A stretch of DNA of 64,000 bases from Rhexocercosporidium sp. MPI-PUGE-AT-0058 (GCA_020746875.1 JAGTJL010000011.1:682001-746000), one strand, 5' to 3'. Numbered from the stretch's first letter, positions 1 through 13,334 are shown. A program made the numbers and translations. The notes: a model not told the origin generated them from the letters alone.

Positions 1-1695
1 TAAAAAAAGTAGATTCTTAAGTGCTTTAAGAAGGCGGTAATATTCTTAATTAATTTAGCGTTACGCATTTGCATTTCTAGTTATTTAATAAGTGCGTTAA
101 AGAGTCCGGTTATTAATACGCGCCAAAGAGTTTAAGGCTAACTTTAGCGTGTATAAATTAAAAATATAAACGCGTCAGAGAGGTTTAGTTATACTTATAA
201 GTTTTGTTTTCTATTTTTATCTATTAATATTCATACTGGCTTATGTAATATATAATAGCTAAATACATATCTCGAAGATTAGAAATTCGTGATTTGTTTA
301 ATAATATCTTTAGTTATAACGGGAGCAGCTGGACAAGTAAAGTGCGTCGGGAGTGGCTGAAATATTAAGAATCTGAACAAGCAGCTGGATAACAGGCGAT
401 AAACGAGGCTTTTAATTCGGTTCGGTATATACGATTAAATTAATTAGTTTACTAAGACGTACATGCCCTTAATATTATATTTTTATTTCAAGAAAAACTA
501 TTACTAATCTTCTTTCTGCCTTATTTAAAAAGGCGTCGTCTTTAAGCTTTTATTATAATATAAAAAAACTACTTTATATTTTTTACATTTATAAATATAA
601 CTAATATAATCTTTTAAACTCGTAATATCTGGCGTGTGAATATCGTCGTTGGCAATAACCTTAAATAATAAACGAGCTTTAAGCATTACTTATAAGTCAA
701 AGGACCCAGAACGATTCGACTTATAAAAGGATGCTTATAAAAGAACCGTAGAAGTTGGCATTATTATTAGCTCTATCTGTAAGATAAAATCTAATATTAC
801 TAGAAATTATCCCTTCCGCTAAAGATATTTATATATTATAAATTCTATTACGAAACGCCGAGAGTCCCTTTTATTAGCTAAACGCTTATATTACTTAACC
901 GCTCAAACCAGATTTAGCTATAATAATATCATAATTTAAGGAAAGCAACTTTAGATTCGGGCTATTTAGAGTATTATTTATAATTTATAAAGTTTTTAGA
1001 ATTTTTTAAGTATTTTAAATATTATCTTTTTTTGGCGTTCGAACAGGGTATAATTAGGCGGTTGAGTGGTTTAGGCGTTTGGCTCGGAATAGAGGTCTAC
1101 GAACGGGTCTCTACCGTTTACCGATAGAAGTAATAATTTAATTACGTTAATATCGTAGTAATATTTGGAGGTGCTTACCTGTGAAGTGATAGGTATCCCT
1201 TTAAGCGAACTCGCATTATAATAGGCTATAACGGCAGGTTCTGGCCTAGGAGACAAGTTCTAATTAAGTAACTTTCGGGCTACTTTATACTAATATTTCC
1301 CGAGGCTATTAAAGATTTAATATTAATTATTAGCTCCTGAGTCTTCAGGCATAAAATTAATAGATATTCAATTATAAACGTTTTTTTCTACTATTATTCT
1401 TTCTTAAGACCTCGTATTATTTAAAATAAAATAGTTATATAATATTAAGCATTACCTAGCGGGCATCAGGATGACCACAAATAGAGAGAGCGGTAATAAT
1501 AATAAGTCGTATAGCCCCTTATTCTTAGAGACCTTTATTTATTATACGGCTGATCGATATTCAACTTTTAAAGTACTTACCTAATAGAGCCGGGTATCCT
1601 AGCGTCCTCCGGTGTAAAAATAATATAAACAGTCGAAGGAGTCGTAGTAAAGCTCCCGGGAGGTACTTTAATAGCGGATTCTTCCTTACCCGTCT
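1..1695. other. AT-rich RIP-type debris, no gene recognised
   Basis: The stretch is strongly AT-rich with dense in-frame stops in all frames. The short open frames here do not resemble any family I know. I see no tRNA, no clear LTR and no intact coding region. Confidence 0.6.
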
Positions 1696-1706
1696 TCTTC
1701 TTCTAT

Positions 1707-2385
1707 ATGCTCGAACGCCTTAAGACGATTAAGCGCGAAGGCTGGCGACGATCTGGCATTTCTTAATACGTCTTTTTAAATCTTTTATCTTTTTCAAAAC
1801 TAATGATTTCGCAGCTGCGAGTCGATCTCCGATTATATATATCGCATATCGCTTATTACTATATTTATACTTTATTTTCTATTTTTAAAAATTAATATCC
1901 TATATTACACGAAAATGGCCTTTGTTTATAATATAGCTGAGGCGCTTATTAAAGATATCACACCGATAAATGAAGTCATAAAGCATAAGAAGAACCGACA
2001 AAAAGAAATAATTATAAATTACTTTACGAATAGCTTACTTAGGAAAGTTAATAATAAAATCACGGGTAAGGAAATTAATATTATCTGGCGCGAATACAAG
2101 GACGGCGAGACTCTGAAAAGCAAGTTCGTACAGAATATAAATAAGATTAAGTTAATTCTGTAAATAATAAATTATAAGCGCGCTTACGAGCATAAGTTAA
2201 ATTTAAGGGATTTTGGCTAAGTTATAAGTAGAATTATATTGCCGGAAGTAAAGGAGTAGGCAAGTAAAGTGCTGAGGGAACGCGAGGAGTTTTGGGATAA
2301 CAGACCGTATGCGGCGTACTCGGCGGAGGAACCTCCGGAAGAGAAGTCTTTAGCTTAGAAGATAGAATATTATAATAAGACTTAA
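1707..2385 (+). pseudogene. RIP-degraded HD-domain phosphohydrolase (HDDC2/YfbR-like)
   Basis: This is a broken copy of the fungal HDDC2-like HD-domain family, whose functional members hydrolyse 5'-deoxynucleoside monophosphates using metal-binding His and Asp residues. The first exon reads MLERLKTIKREGWRRSGIS from 1707. After an intron with acceptor GCAG ending at 1814, the next exon reads CESISDYIYRIS. The frame from 1915 reads MAFVYNIAEALIKDITP, then TGKEINIIWREYKDGETL, and later YKRAYEHKL and LREREEFWDNRPYAAYS. In the family these would be SDHMYR and VHDMAE, so the HD residues have become Tyr and Asn. The same frame holds stops at 2161, about 2218, about 2269 and 2356 before a final TAA at 2383. 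The gene structure and reading frame are otherwise conserved with no evident frameshift, so decay was by point transitions. Family assignment is from remembered family patterns; certainty is high for the family and moderate for the exact member. Confidence 0.85.
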
Positions 2386-3425
2386 ATTAATGCGATTAAT
2401 AAGTAAGGCGTTAAATGCTTATAATAGGGTATGAATAGGTGCTGCCCGCCGCTTAATTTAAGTTGCGCCTTTAAACACGATAGTATATAACTAACCTTCG
2501 AATTCTAATAGTTAATAAGAAAAGATGGCTTATTTAATAGGAAAGCTCGCGAATTATATAGGGACGGGGACTTAAATAGCGTAGCTTTCATAATAACTTC
2601 GTTGTTTTTTAAGAGCGTATAAGAAGGCGTATGTAAGGCGGAAGACTTTCGTTAAAATTAAAACCTTTCTTAAATGAATAGAGATTATTAAGTAATTTCG
2701 TAAATTATTAAATATTACTTCTTCGTTTCCGTATACTGGATAATCTCTTTAACTGCCTCTTTCATTAAGCTATAAACCTTCTTAATAGACCTATTATAAT
2801 TTATCTAGAATATATAATTAATATATATTTCACTTAGGTTTAATACTTATTTACTTCTTTAAAATACTTTTTTACTGCTTTTAATTGATTCTTTACGTTT
2901 ATATTTAGAGTTTAGAAATTTTAGAACTTCTTCGCGATATCTGGCCTATTACTAGCTCTACCGGAAGGTCTTAACTTTTCTATACGCTAGTATATTTGCT
3001 TTGCTGAGCTCTTTAATAATATTATATAATTTGTCTTTTAAACTTATAAATATAAGCATGACTTTATTTTTATAAGTTATATTAACCTTCTTTTTAAATT
3101 TAATAAGTTATTCTTTTCTTTTAGGAAACCCCAGCACGAAGCTTTATATATTACTTTTATTAATCTTCCTCCTAAGTAAGTTAATTGCTAACTCCGTTGT
3201 AATATTAACGTCTTATTCCGTAAGATAATCTTTTATATATTATACGTGTGGATATATTAGATTATAAGACTTTTCGTTTAATACCTGATCTAAGGATATA
3301 AGCCGAAAGCCGAACCCCTTGGATAATAAAGTACATTATGTCTTCTTACACATACCGGGGGCACCTGAGCTCGAGTCAGAATTAAAGTTAAAGTAAGGCC
3401 AATAAAATATACCAATAATAAATAT
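2386..3425. other. AT-rich debris between two HD-domain relics
   Basis: The stretch is stop-rich in all frames. I see no recognisable domain, repeat array or RNA gene. Confidence 0.5.
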
Positions 3426-3429
3426 GAAA

Positions 3430-3700
3430 AAAACTCGCTATTTAAGCCTTAAGAAGTAAGCCTTCCTTTCCTCTTATAATAACCGTAGCCACGCTTTCCC
3501 CTCTTAAGACGTGATTTTTGATATTAAGCTCTGAAACTCTTTAAGACCCTTCTCCTTATATATTTATAATTCGTAATTGTATACCTTAATCAAATAATCC
3601 GCTTTATCCGCCTCTCGTACCCATCGAGCTTCCGGCGTTACTCCGGCTTTATATTCTTCTTAAGCGGCCTTTATCTTTGCGCTAAGAATTAAATTAAAAG
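3430..3700 (-). pseudogene. Degraded HD-domain-like protein relic (C-terminal part)
   Basis: On the minus strand one frame reads EEYKAGVTPEARWVREADKA, then DYLIKVYNYEL, EFQSLISKITS, EGKAWLRLL and EERKAYFLRLK. It is interrupted only by stops sitting where Gln or similar codons are expected. The pattern of a Tyr-Glu acidic strip followed by PEA-x-WVREADK and a Tyr-Glu helix resembles the C-terminal half of fungal HD_3-type phosphohydrolases, which share ancestry with the relic at 1.7-2.4 kb. The metal-binding N-terminal half, expected at higher coordinates, could not be read with confidence. It could instead be another helical enzyme, because the assignment rests on remembered family patterns. 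It lies about 1 kb from, and on the opposite strand to, the other HD relic. Confidence 0.55.
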
Positions 3701-3724
3701 GTTTTAATAAAGTCTTTATATATT

Positions 3725-6700
3725 AAATGCCATAATGCTTTAGTTTGTGCTTCCGCGCTAATACTTATTAGTATTTGGACCTAATCTAAAAGCGATACAT
3801 TTATATTTTTCTATATTAGTAAACGTGGGAATGTCTCTTATTATTACTTTTATTATATCGTGGCAATGTCTAAGAAACTAATACCTTTTTATATCTACGT
3901 TATCTTATCTATAAATTAGTTAATTTAAATCTGAGAAAGATATTAAATAAACCGGCGCGCATATACTTAGAACTAATACCTCTTACGAATAAGCCGCTAC
4001 AGATTCTGGGTTATTAATAAATCTCTTCTATTCTGTTCGCAGCAACTCCTTAAATCTCCTTATTAAATATAAGAACAGTAATAGCGACGTATTTAATTCA
4101 AAGTAAATTAATTTTATAATCTAAAATAGTTTTGGGAAAGGCGTTTCTGGATATTATATAATAAAAGTCGTAAGTTATCGGCAGACCTTGCAAAATAAGG
4201 TAGTTAAGTGAGTTAAGGCCGACGGGAGCGGCTATTTAAAGGGCTATTACTAAAATTGGAGCATCGATCCCCATAAAGTAAGTGAAATCAAGCGTTGAAT
4301 ATATCTTGTTCTTATTAATATATATAATTAATTTTAAGCTGTATTATCTCTAAATTATATGCGCTCGCGGAATGCGGTAGTAAGATCGTAAAGAAACTTA
4401 AGATAAAACAAAAGATAAATATTAATTTAATATATACTTTAGCTCTCGTATTCGGAGTTCTAGTATTATATAAGGTCCTAAATGCCTTCTTAAGGCGTCA
4501 GCTTCTTACGCCGATAGAATAATAAAAGTTTGCGTACCTTAAAGTTGTATTGAGAAGTACCTCTTAATATAAAAGAGTCCACGAGCTCTTTTGCGTATAC
4601 TATTAATTAAAGCAGATTTTTTTTTAATATAATATTATAATATAATTACCTAATACTAATAGTTATGAATGTCCAGCTGCTTCACTTATCGATTCTAAAT
4701 CACGTGACAGCTTTGACAGACCGCCAAAAGCATTGAAGTCGTTTTATCGCTTCCTTCCTTTTAACCTTAATTCTTTATTTTCTTAATTATTAATAATCTC
4801 TAAAATTAATTATATATTCAGGTTCTTTAATCTTTATTAATTCTATATTTAAATTTAAATTTTTATTTTTATACTTAAATTATAAATTTAAACCTTTAAG
4901 CTTAACTTTAAAAAGCTCTTTAGTCGGCATAATATGGAGGATCTTTTTCAGCCGGTTAAAGATCTTTAATTAATACGGTGGATTCTCTTATTCTAATAAT
5001 ATACTTTTAAGAGTATATAACCTTTTATCGTCCGTTGTAAAAGGCTATATAACTACGCATTTCGCACGCCGGGCGTCTAGAGAACGGTTTACTAAGGCTG
5101 AGTGCACGAGAAGGGCGTTAAAAGTATAATATTGCCTCGCTGGGCGGCTTTACTTTAAACTTAGATTAACGTGAAGTCTTATTAGTCGCCAGTCGCTAGT
5201 TATTAGCCTTAATTACTTAAGCACTCTTCTTACGCCCAAGCTTTTGATTAGTTAAATACTAAAGACATTAGTAAATATTCTATAAATATTAATTGCTTTT
5301 TCGTTTATAGTTTAAGTGAGTTTATATAATTCTTTTTTTAAATTTAACTTTAGCTTTTCGTTAAAGCGTTCTATATCGTTTAAGGAAATTAAAGCCCGAC
5401 AGGATAATTCGCTATTTCTTTAAGTCTTTAAGTCACGCGAATCATTTATAATATAGCTTTAGGAGCAGTTATTACACTCTTTCTTTAATAATAAAGACTC
5501 TTATAGCTTAAATGCCCGCAGCCTTTAATTTTATTAATAATAAAAGTTCAGTCGGCTTAGTATTTATATAATAATAACTAAAAAATATAAGACGATTACT
5601 GAATTTATTATTTATAAACTTCTAAACTCGAAATACGAATTCTCTTACGCGGACTAAAGCGCTCCTTTTACTTAATAACAGCCTCTCTCTATTCCCTACT
5701 TTTATAAATTCGTCCGGTATTTAATAACAATAACGAGTAAACGCCTCGCAATAGCCTTCCCTGCAATTAACTTAACTCGACTTCATTTATACTTTAGATT
5801 ATTACGGTGGTCGACCTCCCTTAATATCGACCTATTACAGTCCCTTATCGGCACCATAACGACCCTCATTCCCGATATACAGTCACTCGAATATAATACA
5901 CGACCGGCTATTTAAATGCGATTAATGCCCGTAATCCTTTAACCGTAATTACAATCTTAAGCGATATAAATAAGTTTACTTAGTAGTGAAGCTCTTCTCT
6001 TATAAGTATTGCAAGAAGAGTTTTTCGCGGAAAGATATATTAAAAGTTCGTTTTTCATTTAATTTAATTTATAATAATTAGAGGCAGCTGTTCGAATTCT
6101 TAAAAGTAGAAATAGCTGACTGAATTAATAAAAATATATCCGCGTAAAAGAGTACGAGTAGATTATAATTAATAAGTCAAATATAAATATAAATAAATAT
6201 ATTATAATTAATAAATCTGAGGTAATAAGCGATTCGACAAAGGATAAGAGAGCCCGGAGAATTAATTCTCTCTTTTTCTTTCGAAGGTAGAGGCACACGC
6301 GGAAGTAATAGTATGCGTTACTATAATAAGCGAGGAAAGGTATTAAAAAGTTATAATATTATTGAAAATAAACGTCGGAAAGCCAGTTAATTACCGTAGA
6401 TTTAGAGTTAGTCTTTATTTTCTTTGGCTTTATTTGTCTTACTTAATGTTTATTAAGAGAGCTTTACAGGAACTTATTATAGAAAGCTTACCTTAATACG
6501 ACGCTATATACTTAAATCCACTTATAGACAAGCAGGACCGATATTACCTTCCCAGATAAAGTGCTTAAAAACTCTTTTCATAAAATCAACCGAGTTATAA
6601 ACTTATCCACTAGCTGCTGCCTTATTACTATAAGTATTACAAGAGCTAGTAAGGCAGGCAATATCCTTTCGATACCATCTTTTAATATAATGTCGCTAAT

Positions 6701-6780
6701 CACTAATCTAAGTCGAGGAACGGATGTGGCTTACTTATTAATATAATATTATTCGTTAATATATTAAGGTTTTATAAGCG
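3725..6780. other. AT-rich RIP-type debris
   Basis: The stretch is highly degraded with only short open frames. A 61-codon frame at 6561-6746 (+) has no recognisable domain and is probably chance or part of a larger relic. I see no RNA genes. Confidence 0.5.
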
Positions 6781-6785
6781 TAAGA

Positions 6786-7065
6786 GTGGGTTTTTATTAA
6801 AGAGGAATCGCAGGAAAGTCGTAACTATTACTATAAGGCTGGAGACGTAGTAAGCGTATTAGAGTGGCTAAAAGAGTATAATTTAATATTAATAACAGCG
6901 AATCGTAAGAAAAAGTTAGTAAAAACGGAAAAGTGCAGTCAGGTCGCGAACGCTTAATATTTCGATTTAAGTAATAATTATTTTCGTTATATTTAATATA
7001 AGAGAAAAAAGTTTATTTAATACGCAGAAAAAGATTTCCGTGCTTTCTCTTTTAGGTTTTTAACT
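6786..7065 (+). pseudogene. Unidentified coding relic
   Basis: One plus-strand frame stays protein-like for about 90 codons. It includes EWVFIKEESQESRNYYYKAG, then VVSVLEWLKEYNLILITANR, and after that only TAA stops placed where Gln codons are plausible. The amino-acid mix is charged and aromatic, not random AT translation. I do not recognise the family. It is probably a RIP-mutated gene or transposon ORF. Confidence 0.35.
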
Positions 7066-7814
7066 AGTTAGCTTTTAATTACTCTTCGTAATAATAAAGC
7101 CTTTAGTATCTCCTTTAATGACTTTAATATCACGTGAATACCCGTTCTACTCGGCCGATTAACGTGTGTAATAATATAAGCTGCCGTACGTAATTTATAT
7201 ACGTGTATATAGCCTACTTTAATTACGCGCCGAGTTCCCAAGTTATCGCATTCACGCTCCCTTACTACAGCAAATAGAATCACCACGACTTAACGCCCGT
7301 CTAATTCAATTATTTACCGCTTTAACTATAAGGCAAGGCAATAACTAAGGAATAAGCTTCATTAACTTCAGTAATATAGATTAAGGTAATAAAAGATTCA
7401 ATTAAATTATTACGGATATTCAGTCTACTGACGAATACTCTCCTTTCGCTATTAGTTTTATAGAATTCTAATATCCGGCCTTAAACGTTTACAGCTTTTT
7501 ATTATTATACTGCGTAGGATCCGAATACGTGCTTAATATAATCTCGGTTAAGAGCTTAGCGTATTACTTTACCGTTATTAATATTGCTTATTAAAGCAGC
7601 GAGTTTTTATTAACGTTATCTTATTTTAAGGATTTCCCTAATAAATAATAGTCTGCGAATGCCGCAGTTTACACGCAACCTTAATATTTATTTAACTAGT
7701 AAGTCCTTTCTACTTTTATTAATCTTCATAATATCTTTTCGCCAGAATAACCGCAGTTTTGTCTTAATAATACTTTCTATAATTATCTTTAAAATAATGC
7801 CTTCTTAGCCCTTG

Positions 7815-8200
7815 GCGATTCCCTCTATATATTCGACGACTAATAATCCCTTGCCCCTCTCGACAGCTAGCTCTAAAGCGGTGTCTTGCTAACATAATCA
7901 CAATTAAGTCTTGGAAATCTCCCTTATATATTCTACGACTAATAATCCCTTTATAACCAGCCTTAAAGCAATATTTTCGCGCTAGCGCAATCGCAAGCAG
8001 TCCTTAAAGATATCCTTTATATATTCGAGGACTAATAATCCTTTTAAACAGGCCTTAGCGATTCCCTCTATATATTCGAAGACTAATAATCCCTTTATAA
8101 CCAGCTTTAAAATAGTGCTTTCTCAGGCCTTAGCGATTCCCCCCATATATTCGACGATTAATAATACCTTGCCTCTTTCGCTAGCCAGTTCTAGAGCGAT
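7815..8200 (-). repeat. Degenerate tandem repeat, possibly ankyrin-like coding
   Basis: The core TATATTCGACGACTAATAAT recurs with small changes at 7828, 7926, 8020, 8071 and 8146. Spacings are 98, 94, 51 and 75 bases. On the minus strand a repeat copy reads TALELAVERGKGLLVVEYIE, which resembles an ankyrin helix pair, and the 98-base spacing is close to 33 codons. Stops interrupt every frame. This could be a RIP-degraded ankyrin-repeat gene or simply a minisatellite. Confidence 0.45.
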
Positions 8201-8249
8201 TCTTTTCTAATATAATCGCAATTCTCTGCCGCTTTTATTAATAGCGGAA

Positions 8250-11200
8250 GTAATATTCTCTCGAGTCCTACGCAATTCCCAAACGAATAGTCTTTTAGTA
8301 TTGTCATACCTTTGAACCCAGCCTCTGCTAAATACTATAATACTAGCACTGCCCTCGCTATATAAGATCCGAGAAGACGGCAGATTTCTTGTATAAATTA
8401 TCGAGTTTAAAAAATAAAAGTATTTGCCCTTCTCTTACGATAAAAAACTGATATATTAACTTTGTTTTAGTGCAAAAAGAATGATTTTGCTATTTTAGAC
8501 GCTCGCTGTTTGCGGTATGCCGCAAAATCTTTCTTATAATAAATATGTATTTAAGTGCGTATTATAGATTTTAAAGTCTTCGAAAAATATGCGTTACCCT
8601 AGACTTGCTATTATAACAGAATTAATATTTTATTAAAGCTAAATAAGTTATATAAACAAAAATTTACGCTTATAATATTAAGTGATTTTACTTTTAAAAA
8701 AAAGAAGAAAAAAAGAAAGGCGAAGTTAAAACATTACCTTAATAGCTTTTTTTTACTTATGGAATATAATGAATTTCGTAATACGGAATATTACCAGACT
8801 CGGGCCTTTTAAAAGAATTCATTTAATTAGCATACAGTAAAGACTACTGCTTTTTACTTAATAAACGCCGAAATGGATATATTAAGATATAACCGTAACT
8901 ATACCGAATATATTATACGCGAAGCGTATAAACGCGGAGACATTATCTCACTCTTCTTTAAACTAGCGTGTTCTTATAGCAATATAAGCACTCATTCCTT
9001 TTAATTTATAAGTTTAAGAACTAATTCTAAAAGTGCCGGTTATATAACGTTGCTTTAAGATATACTCAGCTTTTTGTCTTATTATAATTAAGTGTTAATT
9101 CTTTAAAATAAGAAAAGAGAAGACCGGAATTAAAAATGATTATCTTAATATAATTATAATTAAAAATATAAAGTTTATATAGTTTAGCCGTACACTTGTA
9201 CCTCGTATAATTATAAACTAACTCACTTATTAACTTGAGTTAAGAATAGCTGAATTGGACTGCCAGATTTTAAAAGAAGTTTTAAATATATTAAAATGCA
9301 GGGAGCGTTATATGTAGGTAATTAAAATACTAGCTTTATTTTTTTTTTGTATACTCGGGAGATTAATATAAAAAGAAATATATTTTGGGGACGTTATAAA
9401 GATAAGGTTTGAACTTCTTAACTTCAAAAGAGTAAATATGGACGCTAATAAGCCTAGCTCGGATTTTAAGTATATTCAAGTAAGTCACAGGCGCTTATTA
9501 AGGAAGCGATTGCCTCTTATAATGCCTTATTAACGATTTTCTACTATATTATTAGGCAAAAACTACTTAATATAAATTAAAATAATAAGAAATCAAGGAA
9601 TATAATCAATAGTAATTCCAAGTTCATTAATTCTATATAGTTCATCGAGTCTATAAAGACGCTTTAAATCTGCGTGTTTAAGCTAAGTAATTAATAGAAG
9701 TATAATTATTGCTTTTTAAAATCTGACTAATTAATAAATAATAAAATTAATCGAAAGGCGTGCGACGTATATGAGCACGGCAACGCAAGAAGTATGGGGT
9801 TCATAGTAAGCTCGTTAATATTTGCGAGCGTGACCGATGAATGTATAGTGAAAGGCTTTTATTAATTAAAAGAATAAATTTAATATAAAGAATCGTGAAA
9901 TTACTTCATTGAATCGGGAAAAACAGTTGTCGCGAGGGGCAGTATCTTGGCACTCACGTGCCGCCGAGACGAATAGAATTAATATATTTTCGACGGAAAT
10001 ATATCGCTCGACTTGAGCAAGAGGGCATAAAGCGGTTTATACTTTCTCGATCTCTTAAAGCAGCAAGGGAAAAGAAATATTTAATTTATTTATTTGCTTT
10101 ATAAAATATCTATTTTCAGAAGCCCTTTAAATAGGCTTACTAATACCTTCCAGATATAGCTCTGAGTTTGACCTGTTCCTAGCAGCGTAAGCTTCACTTC
10201 ATTTTTAAGAAAGCTCTAGAAGTAGCCGGATCCGCTTATATTAACAGAGTTTTCTTTTAGCTTTTTATTAGCCTTAAATAAGCCGAGACGTGTAAAAGAA
10301 GTAACGAATGACTGTCGAACTCATATTTCCCGTTAAGAAAAACATTTATTCTGTTCCTTATCTTTTATTACGAGGCCACAAAATGCTATTATTTTAAATC
10401 GATTCGCCCGTTTAAGATCGACTGGAGGTGGATACCTGGTTATATAATTTAATTCAGAGATGCTTTTAGACATATTATTTAAAATTAGCTATCGTTTACT
10501 TACCGGAAGTCGGAATGATTACGCCTCTTAGCTTTTACGTATAGATTAAAGTTTTAATAGCAGACGTTTTAAATCGTATCTCACGTCGCTTATATATATT
10601 AAACAAAAATAATAAGTCTAATTAACGAGCAGTTCGACGTACGCCTGGTCTGACTTAACTAAAATTAAAGGATAATAAATTATTCAGTGAATATTTAACG
10701 AATATGCTTATTCTCTTAACTTCTCTCTAACTATCTCTTATATTTATTTAATATATTCACGGATACTAAGAAGCTTTTTATATACTTTTAGTTAAACGAA
10801 ACAAGATAATCTGTCTTTTATTGTTATATCTTCCCCCGTATATATTTTATATATCCGTACCGTTATCTTTATATATTAACGTAAAGCATCTTTATTATTA
10901 AAAGCGTAGTAATAAAAGTCTTATAACTTAGATTTGAAGTTTTATTTTATATAATAGAAAAGAAAACGCTGCTCGTTTGTAAATTCAGAAGCGATCCTAC
11001 AGAGGAGCGATCGAGCGGCGTATAATAAAGTAATCGACGGATTTATTATAAGGTCTGGCAACATAACAAGCGCTATTAGTTCTTGGAGTGCTATATATGC
11101 AACTTCGTGAATTTCAGATTCTAAGGGCAGCTTAACGGTTTATAATTATTAATATAACCTAAGATTTGTAAAAAAGGAAAGGATAATTTACTTATATCTT

Positions 11201-12200
11201 GAAGTCCTTAGACGTGCATTTTATACGCTGATTCTCGTGTAAAATAAGATCTGCTTTTTTCTTTAAGATTTCGAGGCCGTGATTATATAGCTTCTTAAGA
11301 TATAAGCTGCTATTCGCATTAATAATAAGTAGGAGAAAAACGGGAGGATTGAATCTGGGCAAATATTAGCCGGTAGATTTATATAAAGCTATTAGCAGTC
11401 TAAAGCAGTAATATCTGTAATATATAAGAACCCTTCGAGTGCCTTTGCTTAAAATATATTTTATTATCTTGCACTTTCTCTTTCTTACTTTTTCTTGCGA
11501 AAAACGCATCTTATTATATGTAATTATACTTAAGTTGAATTTCAATGCGGGCATATTCGTTATACGGTTCGAGCGTGGTATATTACTTATAAGGATACTC
11601 ATAGGCGCTGTCTTCCTTTAATTATTGCAATTGAATATAAGTATGTTTTATTTACTTTAAGTTAATAACTAATTACTTACTACTTCTAGATTAGACGAAA
11701 GATGTAGTGATTATTATTAATTAGTTATGGATTTATATTAAATGCCTTATTAAACGAAAAATTTTAGAATTTAAATATAAAGAGTGGGAAAAGGGCGCGG
11801 GAGGTTATCCGTGAACAGGGAAGCAAGCGTAAGAATAGTATCGGAAGGTGATACGTATTGATTTTTTTTAAGAAAAGGGGGGGCTAGCGGCTAATAATAT
11901 AAGGCTAATTAATGGATTTAAGGTATACTGTAAGATTATTATAAGATCTGTGATATTTAATAGTTTCGTAGCAGCTCCGTTTTAATTAACGAGTTTTAGT
12001 ATTATAGAATACTTTATAATAAGAACTTATAGTTTGTAAAATAATTCGTTATATTAAATTCAATTAATGCTTTTATATATTAATCAGGCGTTACAGAGCC
12101 TTAAGCGTTTTGCTCTTTTAAGTCCCGATAACTGCCTTAATCCGGGATTCCAGCCCTGTAATATTAGATTTAAAGAATACTCTTATAGAAATTTATTTAG
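8250..12200. other. AT-rich RIP-type debris
   Basis: I can support no gene, RNA or structured repeat here. Two overlapping opposite-strand frames at 11,366-11,621 are low-complexity hydrophobic translations of AT-rich sequence and look like chance. Confidence 0.5.
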
Positions 12201-12210
12201 AAATAGAAAA

Positions 12211-12475
12211 CTCGGCGTATTTATAACCCCTTTATAAAGAGGCGCTTCGCTTAAACAAAAAACTCGGAGCATTTGCAACCCTTTGTAAAGAGGCGCCTCG
12301 CTTAAATAAAAAACTTGAAGCATTTATAACTCTCTTATAGAGAGGCGCCTTATTTAAATAAAAACTCGGAGTATTTATAACTCCTTATAAAGAAGCGCCT
12401 CGCTTAAACAAAAAACTCGGAGATTTTATAACTCCCTTATAAAGAAGCGCTTCGCTTAAACAAAAAACTCGGAGA
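12211..12475. repeat. 51-52 bp tandem repeat, five copies plus a partial
   Basis: CTCGG-type starts recur at 12211, 12263, 12314, 12365, 12416 and 12468, giving steps of 52, 51, 51, 51 and 52. Each unit runs through ATTTATAACYCCTTTATAAA, then GAGGCGCYTCGCTTAAA and an A-run. Differences between units are mostly C/T and G/A, in keeping with RIP acting on an older array. Confidence 0.85.
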
Positions 12476-12964
12476 ATCTATACTTCTTAATTCTTTATAA
12501 ACTAGTATCTTTGATTTTAAGAGTTTTTAAGTCTATATATATACTATTACTAATTATAACGTCTTATATATTATCGTATAAACGTTTTCTCTTTTTAAAA
12601 GAAGAGTTGTCGCCTGGTTTTACCTTTTCTTACTTATCTAAATTACATTATTTGCCTTCTTTATTTATATTAAATTACAGAAGTACTAGAAATACCTGCA
12701 GTTACTTCCCCGTTACCGCCTCCAATTTAAAGAGTTATTAAAATAAGCAGCGGAATTTTAGTCACGCTTGAGGTCGAGCAAGTAAAACTCTCTAAAGGGC
12801 TTTCTAAGACTTTCGCTCAAGAATCCATATTAATTTAATAAATCTTTGAGCAAATCCGATTTGATATTAATAAGCTCATTAATATACTCTTAGCCAATAA
12901 GCTATAGAAATCTTATTTTATATTAATAAGCTAAATAAAGTCAAAAGCTTCCGATTAGGATTAA

Positions 12965-13330
12965 ATAAAGTCTGCGCCGGGGATATGCGTTATTAAAAAA
13001 GCTTGTGACGGCAAGTTTTACGAAGTTGCCGTTTATAATTCATATATTCCGTAATTTAATAATTATAAGTTTGAATTTAAGCTTAGCTATTATTATAACC
13101 GGACGAAACTAGTAGATGCAGAAGTACGGTCTTATAGTAAATTACTAGTAAAAAGGAAGGCTCAAGCTTACTTCCTCGAGAATATTATAAGAGAGATCTT
13201 ATTTAAACGTGGTCGAAGATTTGAACGATATTATTTTAGTATTACCTTATATTAATTACGAATACCGCTTGAACGAGCTATCTTGAATTACTACGTCCTA
13301 GTAGACTTAACGCTTATTATTCTTAAATAG
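12965..13330 (+). pseudogene. Unidentified coding relic
   Basis: A plus-strand frame reads KACDGKFYEVAVYNSYIP, then FEFKLSYYYNRTKLVDAEVR and SYSKLLVKRKAQAYFLENII, followed by FKRGRRFERYYFSITLY, with very few stops for such AT-rich sequence. It is clearly protein-like. I do not recognise the family. Confidence 0.4.
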
Positions 13331-13334
13331 TTAT

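Noticed and set aside
11366..11621. Overlapping opposite-strand frames of 78 and 60 codons
   Set aside because: Hydrophobic low-complexity translations in AT-rich DNA with no family resemblance; chance is more likely.
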